Of a DNA stretch of 64,000 nucleotides, positions 17,136-25,151 are shown in pieces. The number at the start of each line of letters is the position of its first letter. Position 1 is the first letter of the stretch. Source of the stretch: Deltaproteobacteria bacterium (GTDB lineage Bacteria > Desulfobacterota > DSM-4660 > Desulfatiglandales > Desulfatiglandaceae); contig JAIPDI010000009.1 in NCBI GenBank assembly GCA_021737785.1, positions 1-64,000 of the forward strand, in the 5' to 3' direction. The position numbers and the translations under genes were made by a program. Under the pieces are notes generated by a model, which worked only from the letters and a program-made list of their open reading frames with translations, ran no database searches and was not told the DNA's origin.

Positions 17136-17627
17136 TCAGGCTTCCATCTTTTTTCGAAGGGACAACAGCCGTTTGACATGCTGCTGCTCTTCGGCGATTA
17201 TTCTATCCACATTCCGGACCTCAGAGGCCCTCACATACTGTTTCATCCCCGAATAGAACAAAATGGACGCCTTTTCGATTTCCAGCCCGAAATCAACGGC
17301 CTCCACGGGATCTTTCATTTCGCTCCCCTTTTCACCGGCCTGGCCAGGGTCTTCGAACACCTCCCCCTTGACAAAGGCATCCAGATAATTTCGCATCTCC
17401 CCGGGGTAACTCTCAGGCAGTGTATAGTCCTCCCGAAGTTCCTCCCTCATATGGGAGAACACTCGGGCGTGCGCTTTTTCCTGATCCATTAGATATTTGA
17501 ATACCTCCTTCACCTCGGGGTCTGCCTGGGAAGCCTGGCACGCCTCGTAGAACTTCAATCCCTGGTGCTCGATTCGAACGGCCATGTCCAGCATTTCGCT
17601 GGCCCTAAACAGGGCATCCTTGGTCAT
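17136..17627 (-). CDS. Rubrerythrin-like ferritin-family protein
   Basis: A 163-residue four-helix-bundle di-iron protein. Pairs of metal ligands are visible as E-H (about 19-20, I-E-H-Q-G), E-K-A-H (about 50-53), E-I-E-K (about 114) and E-E-Q-Q-H (about 148-152). It lacks the C-terminal rubredoxin domain of classical rubrerythrin, so it needs an outside electron donor. It is the first gene of the hydrogenase operon, with GAGAGGAAC before the ATG. Likely role: peroxide reduction protecting the oxygen-sensitive hydrogenase, possibly using its reducing power; this is inference. The 150 bp upstream has no strong dyad element, only a weak match near 17685. Confidence 0.85.
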   Translation of the reverse strand: MTKDALFRASEMLDMAVRIEHQGLKFYEACQASQADPEVKEVFKYLMDQEKAHARVFSHMREELREDYTLPESYPGEMRNYLDAFVKGEVFEDPGQAGEKGSEMKDPVEAVDFGLEIEKASILFYSGMKQYVRASEVRNVDRIIAEEQQHVKRLLSLRKKMEA

Positions 17628-17777
17628 AAGTTCCTCTCAGATCGTTTTCCGGCATCTCGTATGCCGACCGCCCCCGCGGTATTCACTGATGATTCCTTAT
17701 ATCCCCTGTAACTGCTCCGGGTCCGCTGTCCGTCAGGAGGTGGATTGCCAGGTGAAGCTTGATCCCAGGGATCCGGC

Positions 17778-18560
17778 TTACTGACGGTGGGCCTGGGAAC
17801 CTCCCTTTTCCGGCTTCTTCATTTTCGCGTCCGGTATTGGAGATCCGGTTCCGGGATCTTTGAAGCGTGGTCCCGGGGTCATGTCTTTCCAGGGAGGCGG
17901 AAAAGGACTGCCGATGATCTCTTCGATCTTTTCCCGCTGGGCACTGGTCAAAATGCCGAGCACCTCCTCATAGAGCCTGATTCCCTCCATCAGAAGCGCG
18001 AATTCCTGATCGGTCAACTTCCGCACCAGATTCTCAATGGATTGGAGATCCAGGGGGTCTTTTCTTAAAGCGTGCTTCAGGCTTATCCCAAGGGCCCGCG
18101 CTTCGGCCCGGAACCGGATGGCAGCCATAAGATGGCGGGTAAGGGCATCATCCATAGCCCCCTTCTGTTCGGGTGACAGATCCAACACCTCCCACCTGGA
18201 CATCAGACATCCCATCCACCGATGAAAGGGCTCCATGAGCGCATGCTCACCGATACCCCTTTTCCCGCCGTGCATGAGCCTTCCATCCTTTTCGGACATT
18301 TTTTTCTGCAGCATTTCCGCCATTATGCCGTCCATCCTTTTTTCCAACCGCTTGTCGATCATGTCGCCCATCATCTGATGCATCTTCATTTTGTCACCCT
18401 TCATCGACGACATCATGCCCTCACTCTCCCGGGCCTCAGTATCAGAAGCAGTGGATGAAGAGGCGTGGTCGGAATCCCGCGGTTCAGCACACCAGACTGT
18501 GGACGCCCATATGATGGTAACAATCATCGAGATAATGCCTGTAAGACCTCTTCTTTTCAT
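17778..18560 (-). CDS. Exported Spy/CpxP-like protein, Met/His-rich
   Basis: The 260-residue protein has an N-terminal signal peptide (basic M-K-R-R, hydrophobic core, likely cleavage after W-C-A). Residues about 25-75 are rich in Ser, Asp, Met and His, then a helical domain carries two L-T/S-x-x-Q motifs (L-S-P-E-Q-K about 149 and L-T-S-A-Q-R about 218), the hallmark of the Spy/CpxP/LTXXQ fold. Such proteins are periplasmic chaperones or metal-stress proteins. Its Met- and His-rich linker suggests copper or silver binding, and a copper ATPase lies 3 kb away. The C-terminus is proline-rich and then basic. The family assignment is moderate. Confidence 0.7.
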   Translation of the reverse strand: MKRRGLTGIISMIVTIIWASTVWCAEPRDSDHASSSTASDTEARESEGMMSSMKGDKMKMHQMMGDMIDKRLEKRMDGIMAEMLQKKMSEKDGRLMHGGKRGIGEHALMEPFHRWMGCLMSRWEVLDLSPEQKGAMDDALTRHLMAAIRFRAEARALGISLKHALRKDPLDLQSIENLVRKLTDQEFALLMEGIRLYEEVLGILTSAQREKIEEIIGSPFPPPWKDMTPGPRFKDPGTGSPIPDAKMKKPEKGGSQAHRQ

Positions 18561-18681
18561 ACCTATCCTCCATCCTATCGTCTTAATCCGATGTATGGGT
18601 TCTCCCCTGGTTTACATTCCAATGACTGTTTCAATGGCATGATTTGGTTCTCTTCTATTTGACAGACAATTCATGAAAATG

Positions 18682-18702
18682 AAATACCGTATCCCTTGTA
18701 TT
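18682..18702. promoter_or_regulatory. 21-bp dyad element, Spy-like gene side
   Basis: AAATACCG-TATCC-CTTGTATT lies 122 bp upstream of the minus-strand Spy-like gene. A weaker match is at about 18593-18613. Confidence 0.45.
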
Positions 18703-18902
18703 CTGTCATCACAAAAACAGTATGCCCGCGATTTTGCAGGTGTCTCCTGTTCAAAAGTCCGGAAAATAAGGAAACCTTGAAAGGTGACCATATCGCCCGA
18801 CTGGAAACATGGGCGGGGATCCGGCAGGCCCGGCATCCAGGGGGCGATCAGCAGACAAAGCGCTCCCTGCGAGTCCCGGAGCACAGCGGCGGATGCATCC
18901 GG

Positions 18903-18954
18903 TTTATGCTTTCATACTGTCCGGATGCAGGCACAATACATGTTGGACCCTATT
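18903..18954. promoter_or_regulatory. Pair of candidate dyad elements, uspA side
   Basis: CAATACAT-GTTGG-ACCCTATT is at 18934-18954 and a weaker TTTATGCT-TTCAT-ACTGTCCG is at 18903-18923. They lie in the 798-bp gap between divergent genes, about 400 bp before uspA. The rest of the gap holds a MITE-like element and a hairpin, but no gene. Confidence 0.4.
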
Positions 18955-19121
18955 CCCATGATCTTTACATTTTTACTATAGATAAACCCGCGATGAATGA
19001 AAACAATGTATATGGTACCCGAACGGAATCCTGGAAAATCAAGGAACAGTGAAATATGAGAAGAGGTTCTGTTAATGTAAAATTTGCTCCACCAATTTTC
19101 ACTTTTCAATTCTTGATGGTC

Positions 19122-19240
19122 TCGTAAAAAGTCAGGAAATGTCATTTTTCGTCATTCCGGCGAAAGCCGGAATCCAGTATATTCAATCAGTTACAAAACC
19201 TCTGGACCCCGTTTTTCAACGGGGTGACGACTTTTTACGA
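19122..19240. mobile_element. MITE-like element, family B, with REP core
   Basis: Inverted ends TCGTAAAAAGTC (19122-19133) and GACTTTTTACGA (19229-19240) bound a 119-bp element containing a REP-like hairpin (GTCATTCCGGCG-AAAGCCGGAATCCAG, 19151-19177) and a CCCCGTTTTTCAACGGGG hairpin. The sequence CAATTCTTGA occurs on both sides (19108 and 19248), perhaps a duplicated target. Confidence 0.7.
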
Positions 19241-19265
19241 ATGCATCAATTCTTGAATTTTCAAT

Positions 19266-19302
19266 AGTGCCTGAACGGGGTTTTCGTTCAGGCACTATAT
19301 AG
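19266..19302. repeat. Perfect hairpin related to MITE family C ends
   Basis: TAGTGCCTGAACG and CGTTCAGGCACTA pair perfectly around a GGGTTTT loop. The arms are nearly the same as the ends of the element at 48828-48984, so this may be an internally deleted copy. It lies about 60 bp before uspA. Confidence 0.65.
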
Positions 19303-19358
19303 CATGTGACATTCCACCTTCTTGGCAAATACACTCATATTTTTAAGGAGGAAAACTG

Positions 19359-19808
19359 ATGAAAGTACAGAAGATCCTGTGGCCTACCGATTTATCCGGA
19401 AATGCCGAGAAAGCATTGCCCCTGGTGACCGGCCTGAGCCAGCAATTTCAAAGCGAGGTTCATCTCCTCTATGTCATTGAAGAACTCGCTATTCATGAAC
19501 CCTGGTACGGGGTGTTTGACGCGTCTCATATCGAAAAGATCCACGAGTGGGAACGGCAAAAGGCTGAAGAAAGATTAAACTGGATCTGCAACGAGTACCT
19601 TGAAAGTTGCCCACTCTATATCAAACACATCGCCATTGGGGATCCGGCCGATGAGATATTGAAGTTGATCCGGGAAGAGGGCATCGATATGGTGGTGATG
19701 GCAAAACGGGGGCGGAAAGGGACGTTTGCCTTTGGAAGTGTCACAGAGAAGGTGGTAAAAAATGCACCCGTACCCGTAAGCGTTGTTCCGACAGAAGAAA
19801 GCGCATAA
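19359..19808 (+). CDS. uspA: Universal stress protein, UspA family
   Basis: The 149-residue protein is one Usp domain. It begins with the K-I-L-W-P-T-D-L-S strand and ends with the nucleotide-binding pattern V-M-A-K-R-G-R-K-G-x7-S-V-T-E-K-V-V, fitting the ATP-binding G-x2-G-x9-G(S/T) motif with one G-to-K change. AAGGAGG precedes the ATG. Usp proteins help survival under starvation, oxidative or respiratory stress. A hairpin and a MITE lie directly upstream, and candidate dyad elements further up. It is a single-gene unit, convergent with the DsbA-like gene. Confidence 0.93.
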   Translation: MKVQKILWPTDLSGNAEKALPLVTGLSQQFQSEVHLLYVIEELAIHEPWYGVFDASHIEKIHEWERQKAEERLNWICNEYLESCPLYIKHIAIGDPADEILKLIREEGIDMVVMAKRGRKGTFAFGSVTEKVVKNAPVPVSVVPTEESA

Positions 19809-19827
19809 TCCCTTATTGCGATTAACG

Positions 19828-19864
19828 TATACCCCCGAGCCGCCAATTGCCCGGGGCTTGGGGT
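19828..19864. terminator. Hairpin between convergent uspA and DsbA-like genes
   Basis: ACCCCCGAGCC pairs with GGGCTTGGGGTT across a short loop. There is no long T run, so it is a candidate bidirectional terminator only. Confidence 0.45.
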
Positions 19865-19913
19865 TAAAGTCTGCTAAGAGATCAGGATTCCATATTCTTT
19901 TCAGGGCGTTCTA

Positions 19914-20777
19914 TTAGTCGTTTTCCTTGCCCCTTTTCTCCAGTGCCTTGTCTATGGCCGTCTGAAATCCCTCCAGGCTGGTATTCCGCAGGAGGAGCCC
20001 GTTCACGAACATCGTCGGAGTCCCTCTCACCCCGGCCTTTGCGCCATCCTGCATATCCCGGTTGATCATCTGCAGGATTTGCGGGTCATTCATGTCTTTC
20101 TCAAACTTCGGCATATCGAGCCCGAGTTGTTGGGCCTGTTCCTGAATGACCTGATGATTCAGCCGGTCGTAGTTCTGAAAGAGACGGTCGTGATACTCCC
20201 AGAATTTTCCCTGCTTGCCGGCCGCGAGCGCTGCAGCAGCCGCTTCTCGGGCGAACTGATGCGATCTCAGGGGGAAATTCTTGAAGACCAGTTTGACCCG
20301 GTCCTTGTTTTTTCCCACCACGTGATCGAGCAGAGGTGAAATCTTCGCGCAGTAGGCGCATTGGAAGTCGGTGAAAAGGGCGATGGTTACCGGTGCATCC
20401 GCTGCCCCTTTGAAAGGCGAACCGGTCACATCGATTTCCTGCACAAAGTCGAGAATCACAACTTGAACGGTTTTCTCCTTGCTGTTCACAAGAACAAGGA
20501 TTTCTTCCCTGGGACCGGCCTTGATGGCGTCTACGGATTTGTCAACCGGTATGACGTCACTCAATTTTCCGTCCGGGCCGTAGACCAGCACGTTTCCCTT
20601 GTCTGTGAGAACAAAGATATATTTGCCGTGGGTTGATATTACAATGTCCAGCGGCGTCTCTTCCAGGTTCAAGGTGCTGTGGATGGTCACTTCCACTGCG
20701 CCATGGCTTGGACATGGGATGAACACCCCCAATCCTAATAAGGATAGGTATAAGAAAACAGCATGCTTCACTTTCAT
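19914..20777 (-). CDS. Exported DsbA/DsbG-like thiol oxidoreductase with beta-repeat N-domain
   Basis: The 287-residue protein has a signal peptide (about 1-26) and GGAGG before the ATG at 20777. Residues 28-112 are beta-rich with an N-H-L-like repeat look (I-V-I-S-T-H-G-K-Y-I-F-V-L and D-A-I-K-A-G-P-R-E-E-I-L). The C-terminal ~170 residues are a thioredoxin fold with the catalytic C140-A-Y-C143 and the cis-proline loop R-G-T-P-T near 256, preceded by the F-K-N-F-P-L segment of the DsbA/BdbD family. It should act on protein disulfides in the periplasm. The N-domain is unusual for DsbA and may be a binding module. A palindrome at 20861 lies in its promoter region. Confidence 0.85.
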   Translation of the reverse strand: MKVKHAVFLYLSLLGLGVFIPCPSHGAVEVTIHSTLNLEETPLDIVISTHGKYIFVLTDKGNVLVYGPDGKLSDVIPVDKSVDAIKAGPREEILVLVNSKEKTVQVVILDFVQEIDVTGSPFKGAADAPVTIALFTDFQCAYCAKISPLLDHVVGKNKDRVKLVFKNFPLRSHQFAREAAAAALAAGKQGKFWEYHDRLFQNYDRLNHQVIQEQAQQLGLDMPKFEKDMNDPQILQMINRDMQDGAKAGVRGTPTMFVNGLLLRNTSLEGFQTAIDKALEKRGKEND

Positions 20778-20860
20778 TCAAACTCCTCCCTTCGTCCCTA
20801 ATGCGGCATAACTGGAGCCAAGAGTATCTCACACAAATACACAAAGGCAAGGATGTTTCG

Positions 20861-20879
20861 TATCACTTTATTTGTGATA
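20861..20879. promoter_or_regulatory. Perfect 19-bp palindrome upstream of DsbA-like gene
   Basis: TATCAC-TTTATTT-GTGATA is a 6-7-6 inverted repeat 84 bp upstream of the ATG at 20777. It does not match FNR (TTGAT-N4-ATCAA), CRP or Rex consensus orientation. A dimeric regulator site or a small terminator-like hairpin are both possible. Confidence 0.4.
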
Positions 20880-21047
20880 AAGCATAGAGCTTCACTCAAT
20901 CGGGGTCTCCCCAGTTACCTCTGCAATAAAGCGACCATCGGACGTGGGGTTCGGCAGGGGGTCTCATTCAAAGCGCTGAAAAACCCCAAGGCGGGCTGGC
21001 ATGAAAAATACGAACTGGTGCGTGGGCAATGTCCGGTGGCGACTATC

Positions 21048-21398
21048 TCAGGTCAGCAGGTCTTTTTTCTTTTCTTCAAATTCCTTCCTGTCTATTTCTC
21101 CTCGGGCATACCGTTCCTTGAGAATATCCAGTGCGCGGGAGGCGTTTCCGGCCGTATCTTTTGATGCGGTTCTTGAGCTATCCACCAGCCACTTGATGAG
21201 ATACACCACTCCTATGATAATCAGAGCGGAAAGTATCACCATAAAAATGCCTCCGAACCAACCCATGCCCCAGCCCCCCATCATCCTGGAGCCGATGTGC
21301 CAGTCGTCAGATCCTCTGACTTGTGCAAGAGAAGGTCCCCGGAAAATCATGCCCCACATCACTGCCGAAGCGATTAAGGGCAGCTTCTTCAAACCCAT
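21048..21398 (-). CDS. Membrane-anchored SHOCT-domain protein
   Basis: The start at 21398 has GAGGAGG seven bases before, giving 116 residues; a longer frame to 21500 has no such site and overlaps copB. A hydrophobic N-terminus (about 3-25), a glycine/methionine/tryptophan-rich stretch (R-M-M-G-G-W-G-M-G-W-F-G-G), a second membrane helix (about 52-75) and a C-terminal SHOCT motif (A-L-D-I-L-K-E-R-Y-A-R-G-E-I-D-x-x-E-F-E) are seen. Small proteins of this type are common next to copper-handling genes. It follows copB by about 105 bp on the same strand, and the Met-rich segment could bind copper; that is inference. Confidence 0.8.
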   Translation of the reverse strand: MGLKKLPLIASAVMWGMIFRGPSLAQVRGSDDWHIGSRMMGGWGMGWFGGIFMVILSALIIIGVVYLIKWLVDSSRTASKDTAGNASRALDILKERYARGEIDRKEFEEKKKDLLT

Positions 21399-21503
21399 GA
21401 CTTGCCTCCTCATCCCGCAATAGAACACCGATGGCGGGCGCTTGTGTCCAATGGATCCTGTCCATCCGGTCTGCTTATTCACAGGCATTTCGGTCACCAA
21501 GCA

Positions 21504-23630
21504 CTATGTCTCGGCCTTCAGCGATGTCTGTTCGGGAATTTTCAAGAATTTGGCATTAATGGCCACAATCACCGTGCTGAGCGACATCAGAACGGCCCCC
21601 ACGGCCGGGGACAGGAGAACCCCGTAGGAATACAGCACCCCTGCTGCAAGAGGGATGGCAATGGCATTGTACCCGGTGGCCCAGGCCAGGTTCTGGATCA
21701 TCTTCCGATAGGTCGCCCGGGAGAGATCCAAGATGGCCACCGCATCCAGGGGATTGCTCCTCACCAGAATAACATCCGCGGTCTGAACGGCCACGTCCGT
21801 ACCGGCGCCGATGGCGATGCCCACATCCGCCTGGGCCAAGGCCGGGGCATCGTTGACGCCGTCGCCGGTCATGGCCACCACCAGGCCCCTGGACTGGATC
21901 TCCTTGACCTTATCTGCTTTATCCTTGGGCAGAACTTCAGCAAAATATTCATCCAGGCCGATTTGATCCGCGACCCACTTGGCCACCAGTTCATTATCTC
22001 CGGTGAGCATCATACATCGAATGTCCATCTCCTTGAGCCTGGAGATGGCCTTCTTGGATTCCTCGCGGATGATATCCGCAAGCGCAACGGCCCCTCTGAG
22101 ATCCCCGTCTATAATTACAAAAACCACTGTCTTTCCCTGGGAGTGGAATTTCTTTATCCTTTCGTCTTCCATTTTAATGTCGTTCTCTTCCAAATATCCG
22201 GGGCTGACAACCTTTACCTCCTTTCCGTCCACCTTGCCCTGGGCACCTCTTCCCGGAATGGACGTGAAGTCTTCCACCTTCTGAGCCTGCTCCACCGAAG
22301 CTGCGATTCCTTTGGCAATGGGATGTTCCGAGTGTCTCTCAACGGCGGCGGCATATTGAAGCAGCGCCTCTTCATCCATGTCTTCCGGGAAGGAGACCGT
22401 ATCGGTTACCCCGAATTCCCCTTTGGTCAGGGTTCCGGTCTTGTCAAATATAATGGCCTGGATGTTTCTCCCCCGTTCAAATGCGGCCCGGTTCCGTATC
22501 AGAAGACCGTTTTTGGCCGACAAGGCCGTGGAAACGGCCACTACCAGGGGAACTGCCAGTCCCAATGCATGGGGGCAGGTGATGACCATCACGGTAACGG
22601 TGCGCTCCAGGGAGAAGGCAAAATCCCGATGAACCACGGCCAGCCATATTATCAGGGTGATGGCGCCACTGCTCAATGCGATGATGGTCAACCACAGGGC
22701 AGCGCGATCGGCCAGATTCTGGCTCCTGGACTTACTCTGTTGCGCCTGCTCCACCAGGTCGATCATCTGGGAAAGAAATGAATCCTTCCCCGTTTTCCTG
22801 ACTTCCGCAGTCAGAGAGCCTTCCCCGTTGATGGACCCTCCAATGAGCCGGGCACCCACGCCCTTTTCCACCGGTTTGGATTCCCCGGTAAGCATGGCCT
22901 CATTGACCGAGCTTTCACCCTCTACCACTTCCCCGTCTACCGGCACCTTTTCTCCCGGTTTTATGAGCACCTTATTTCCGGGCTCCAGTTCCCGGATGGG
23001 AACATCCTCAATGTTTCCATCCGGCATGACCTTGTGGGCGTCGGAGGGCATGAGATTGGCGAGTTCCTCCAGGGCGCGGGAAGCCCCCATGACGGATCTC
23101 ATCTCGATCCAGTGGCCCAAAAGCATGATGTCGATCAGGGTGGCCAGTTCCCAGAAAAAGACCTTTCCCCTCAAGCCGAATACCACCACGCTGCTGTAGC
23201 CGTAAGCAACGGCAATGGCAACGGCGATGAGGGTCATCATTCCGGGCTGATTTTTTCCCAGTTCATCAAAGAGGCCTTTGAGAAACGGCCAGCCGCCGTA
23301 AAAAAAGACAAACGAGGAAAGACCCCACAATACATAGACGTCACCCGGAAATCCAACCGCCTCTTTGAAACCCAAAAAGGACTGAATCATGGGCGACAAC
23401 ACCAAAATGGGGAGGGAAACCCCCAGAGAAATCCAGAACCGTCTTCTGAACTCGGCTACCATGTGGGCATGGTGATCGCCGTCCTTATGGCCGTCATGAC
23501 CAGTACTCGATTTCCCGTCATTGTGGGGAGTCCCGTTATGGCGCTTGTGCATTTTATGGTTTTCAGATTGTGCAGGCCCACGGGACGAACCTTGTTTTCC
23601 GTGTTTATCGGTCTGTTGATGTTCTGTCAT
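21504..23630 (-). CDS. copB: Copper-exporting P1B-type ATPase, CopB-like
   Basis: A 708-residue heavy-metal P-type ATPase. The first 56 residues are His-rich (D-G-H-K-D-G-D-H-H-A-H) instead of a CxxC domain. Eight membrane helices, the T-G-E-S actuator loop, the C-P-H motif in the sixth helix (I-T-C-P-H-A-L-G), the phosphorylation site D-K-T-G-T and G-D-G-V-N-D-A-P are intact. The CPH motif and His-rich tail place it in the P1B-3 (CopB) group that exports copper or silver. SHOCT-domain gene downstream, small dimeric barrel gene upstream. Regulation is not evident. Confidence 0.93.
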   Translation of the reverse strand: MTEHQQTDKHGKQGSSRGPAQSENHKMHKRHNGTPHNDGKSSTGHDGHKDGDHHAHMVAEFRRRFWISLGVSLPILVLSPMIQSFLGFKEAVGFPGDVYVLWGLSSFVFFYGGWPFLKGLFDELGKNQPGMMTLIAVAIAVAYGYSSVVVFGLRGKVFFWELATLIDIMLLGHWIEMRSVMGASRALEELANLMPSDAHKVMPDGNIEDVPIRELEPGNKVLIKPGEKVPVDGEVVEGESSVNEAMLTGESKPVEKGVGARLIGGSINGEGSLTAEVRKTGKDSFLSQMIDLVEQAQQSKSRSQNLADRAALWLTIIALSSGAITLIIWLAVVHRDFAFSLERTVTVMVITCPHALGLAVPLVVAVSTALSAKNGLLIRNRAAFERGRNIQAIIFDKTGTLTKGEFGVTDTVSFPEDMDEEALLQYAAAVERHSEHPIAKGIAASVEQAQKVEDFTSIPGRGAQGKVDGKEVKVVSPGYLEENDIKMEDERIKKFHSQGKTVVFVIIDGDLRGAVALADIIREESKKAISRLKEMDIRCMMLTGDNELVAKWVADQIGLDEYFAEVLPKDKADKVKEIQSRGLVVAMTGDGVNDAPALAQADVGIAIGAGTDVAVQTADVILVRSNPLDAVAILDLSRATYRKMIQNLAWATGYNAIAIPLAAGVLYSYGVLLSPAVGAVLMSLSTVIVAINAKFLKIPEQTSLKAET

Positions 23631-23673
23631 GATTCCGCCCTTTGTTTAGATGGCAGTCGTGCGCCCCTTTCCG

Positions 23674-23961
23674 CTAACCGGCCACATAATAAATCCTGAT
23701 ATCCGGTTCTGCCTCCAGTAAGGGCTTTAATGCTTCCACCACATCCTCGGTAAAGAGATCGCTCTCCAGATAGGCCTGTGCATCCTCTGTCTTCTCAAAC
23801 CCGTGCAGAACCTGAACGTCTTCGTCCCTGACAAGGAGATGCTTTGTCCGGGCCCCTTTAATCCGGGTCAGGAAAGGCTCTCTGTATTTGCCATAGATCT
23901 CCGCGGCCGCGGAACGATTCTTGGACCGAATGTTGAGGGTGATTTGCAGATAAGCGGTCAT
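23674..23961 (-). CDS. Small protein of dimeric alpha-beta-barrel type
   Basis: The 95-residue protein has beta-alpha-beta layout (Y-L-Q-I-T-L-N-I, helix about 15-28, T-K-H-L-L-V, D-V-Q-V-L-H-G-F, helix A-Q-A-Y-L-E, then I-R-I-Y-Y-V) resembling antibiotic-biosynthesis-monooxygenase and stress-responsive A/B barrel folds. No catalytic residues are obvious. It lies 43 bp upstream of copB and may be co-transcribed; AAAGGAGT precedes the ATG. The fold guess rests on pattern only. Confidence 0.65.
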   Translation of the reverse strand: MTAYLQITLNIRSKNRSAAAEIYGKYREPFLTRIKGARTKHLLVRDEDVQVLHGFEKTEDAQAYLESDLFTEDVVEALKPLLEAEPDIRIYYVAG

Positions 23962-24015
23962 CTGATGACTCCTTTCTTTGGCGTTTTTCCCCTAAAATTA
24001 TGGTTGATCTGGGCT

Positions 24016-24094
24016 TATTAACTGCCTCGAAATAGTACCCACGTCTTCGTCATGCCGGAATGACGGTGTAAAGACAAATATGAGACGGTTAATA
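24016..24094. mobile_element. MITE-like element, family A, short copy
   Basis: A 79-bp deleted version of the element at 5721-5844. Ends are TATTAACTGCCTC and GAGACGGTTAATA, with one substitution and shift at the left arm; the internal CCGG hairpin is reduced to CATGCCGGAATGACGG. The gap 23962-24214 contains nothing else. Confidence 0.75.
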
Positions 24095-24214
24095 ATTGGA
24101 ACGTGAGAGACGGCCCGAAGAAGCACTGATTTGTGGGATATCATTAAGGGGGTTACCGGGCAGCAGGGCAAAACCATGGCTGCAGAGGGAAGCGAAAGGC
24201 CGCTTGAAAGAGGG

Positions 24215-25132
24215 TTATCCGGTTTTTCCGCTCGCAAGCTTCCTGGCATAGGGCGCTGCTTCCAGTCCGGCCACACAGCCTTCACCCACCGCCTTGGCCA
24301 CCTGCCACGGCGGACCGCAAATATCGCCGGCCGCATATATTCCGGGGATATTCGTCTCCTGCTTCTTATTGGTGGTAATATACCGCAGGGTTTCAGTGTC
24401 CAGCGACACGCCCAAATTTGCCAGGAGTGTCGTCGCCCCTTTGGCCCCCTGTTCTATGAACACGCCGCTCACATTGAGCTTGGTCCCGTCATCAAATAAG
24501 ATTGCGCTTACCGTGTCATTGCCCTCGATCTCCACTACTTTTACATTTTCATGGATGGTAATGGTGCTTTCCTTCAATCTTTCATTCAGATAGTCGGCCA
24601 CATCCAGTTCATCGCATACCAGGTGCACCTCACGGGCATAGAAAATAAGGGTCAGGGCCCCGCTCACCGCTGCACTCCCGCAGCCCACCACCGCAACATC
24701 CGCTTCCCTGTAGAATCCCGCATCGCAATCTACGCAATAGCTGACCCCCTTTCCCAGCAACTCCTTTTCCCCTCTTACACCCAGCTTGTTCCGGGAAACG
24801 CCCATGGCAAGGATGAGGGCCCTGGCTCTGAAGGTTCTGCCGCTTTCCACCCGCACTGAGAACTCTCCGTCCGACCGGGCCAGTTCCATCACATCCTCCT
24901 CCAGAAGAGCGGCACCGGATTCCGCGGCTTTGGTACTGGCCTGTTTCAACAGGTCTCCTCCGGCTTCTCCTCCTATGCAGATGTAATTCTCAATATGGGC
25001 GGTGAAAGCGCTGCTCTTGTGGACACGACCCAGAACCAATACCGATGCTTTTCTGCGGGCCGCGTGGATGGCCGCTTGAAGTCCTGCCGGGCCCGAACCC
25101 AATATGATGACGTCGAAGTCGGAATCTTCCAT
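24215..25132 (-). CDS. trxB: Thioredoxin reductase-like flavoprotein
   Basis: The 305-residue protein has the two-nucleotide-domain layout of low-molecular-weight thioredoxin reductase. The FAD motif is I-L-G-S-G-P-A-G-L-Q-A-A at 11-22, the redox pair is C-V-D-C (about 133-136, S-Y-C-V-D-C-D), the NAD(P)H motif is V-V-G-C-G-S-A-A, and the late FAD motif A-A-G-D-I-C-G-P is present. C-V-D-C replaces the usual C-A-T-C, and C-G-S-A-A replaces G-G-x-S-A, so the partner or nucleotide may differ. It follows the transaldolase gene by 19 bp in the hsp20 operon. No thioredoxin gene is in the window. Confidence 0.88.
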   Translation of the reverse strand: MEDSDFDVIILGSGPAGLQAAIHAARRKASVLVLGRVHKSSAFTAHIENYICIGGEAGGDLLKQASTKAAESGAALLEEDVMELARSDGEFSVRVESGRTFRARALILAMGVSRNKLGVRGEKELLGKGVSYCVDCDAGFYREADVAVVGCGSAAVSGALTLIFYAREVHLVCDELDVADYLNERLKESTITIHENVKVVEIEGNDTVSAILFDDGTKLNVSGVFIEQGAKGATTLLANLGVSLDTETLRYITTNKKQETNIPGIYAAGDICGPPWQVAKAVGEGCVAGLEAAPYARKLASGKTG

Positions 25133-25151
25133 GAAAATCTTTTCTTTCTGC

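Noticed and set aside
20861-20879. Rex, FNR or CRP site
   Set aside because: Half-sites are in the opposite orientation to Rex and CRP and lack the FNR TTGAT core.
21402-22781. Long plus-strand frame of 459 codons opposite copB
   Set aside because: It is the mirror of a strongly conserved P-type ATPase gene; its sequence is Gly/His/Arg-rich without motifs, as expected of an antisense frame in GC-rich DNA.
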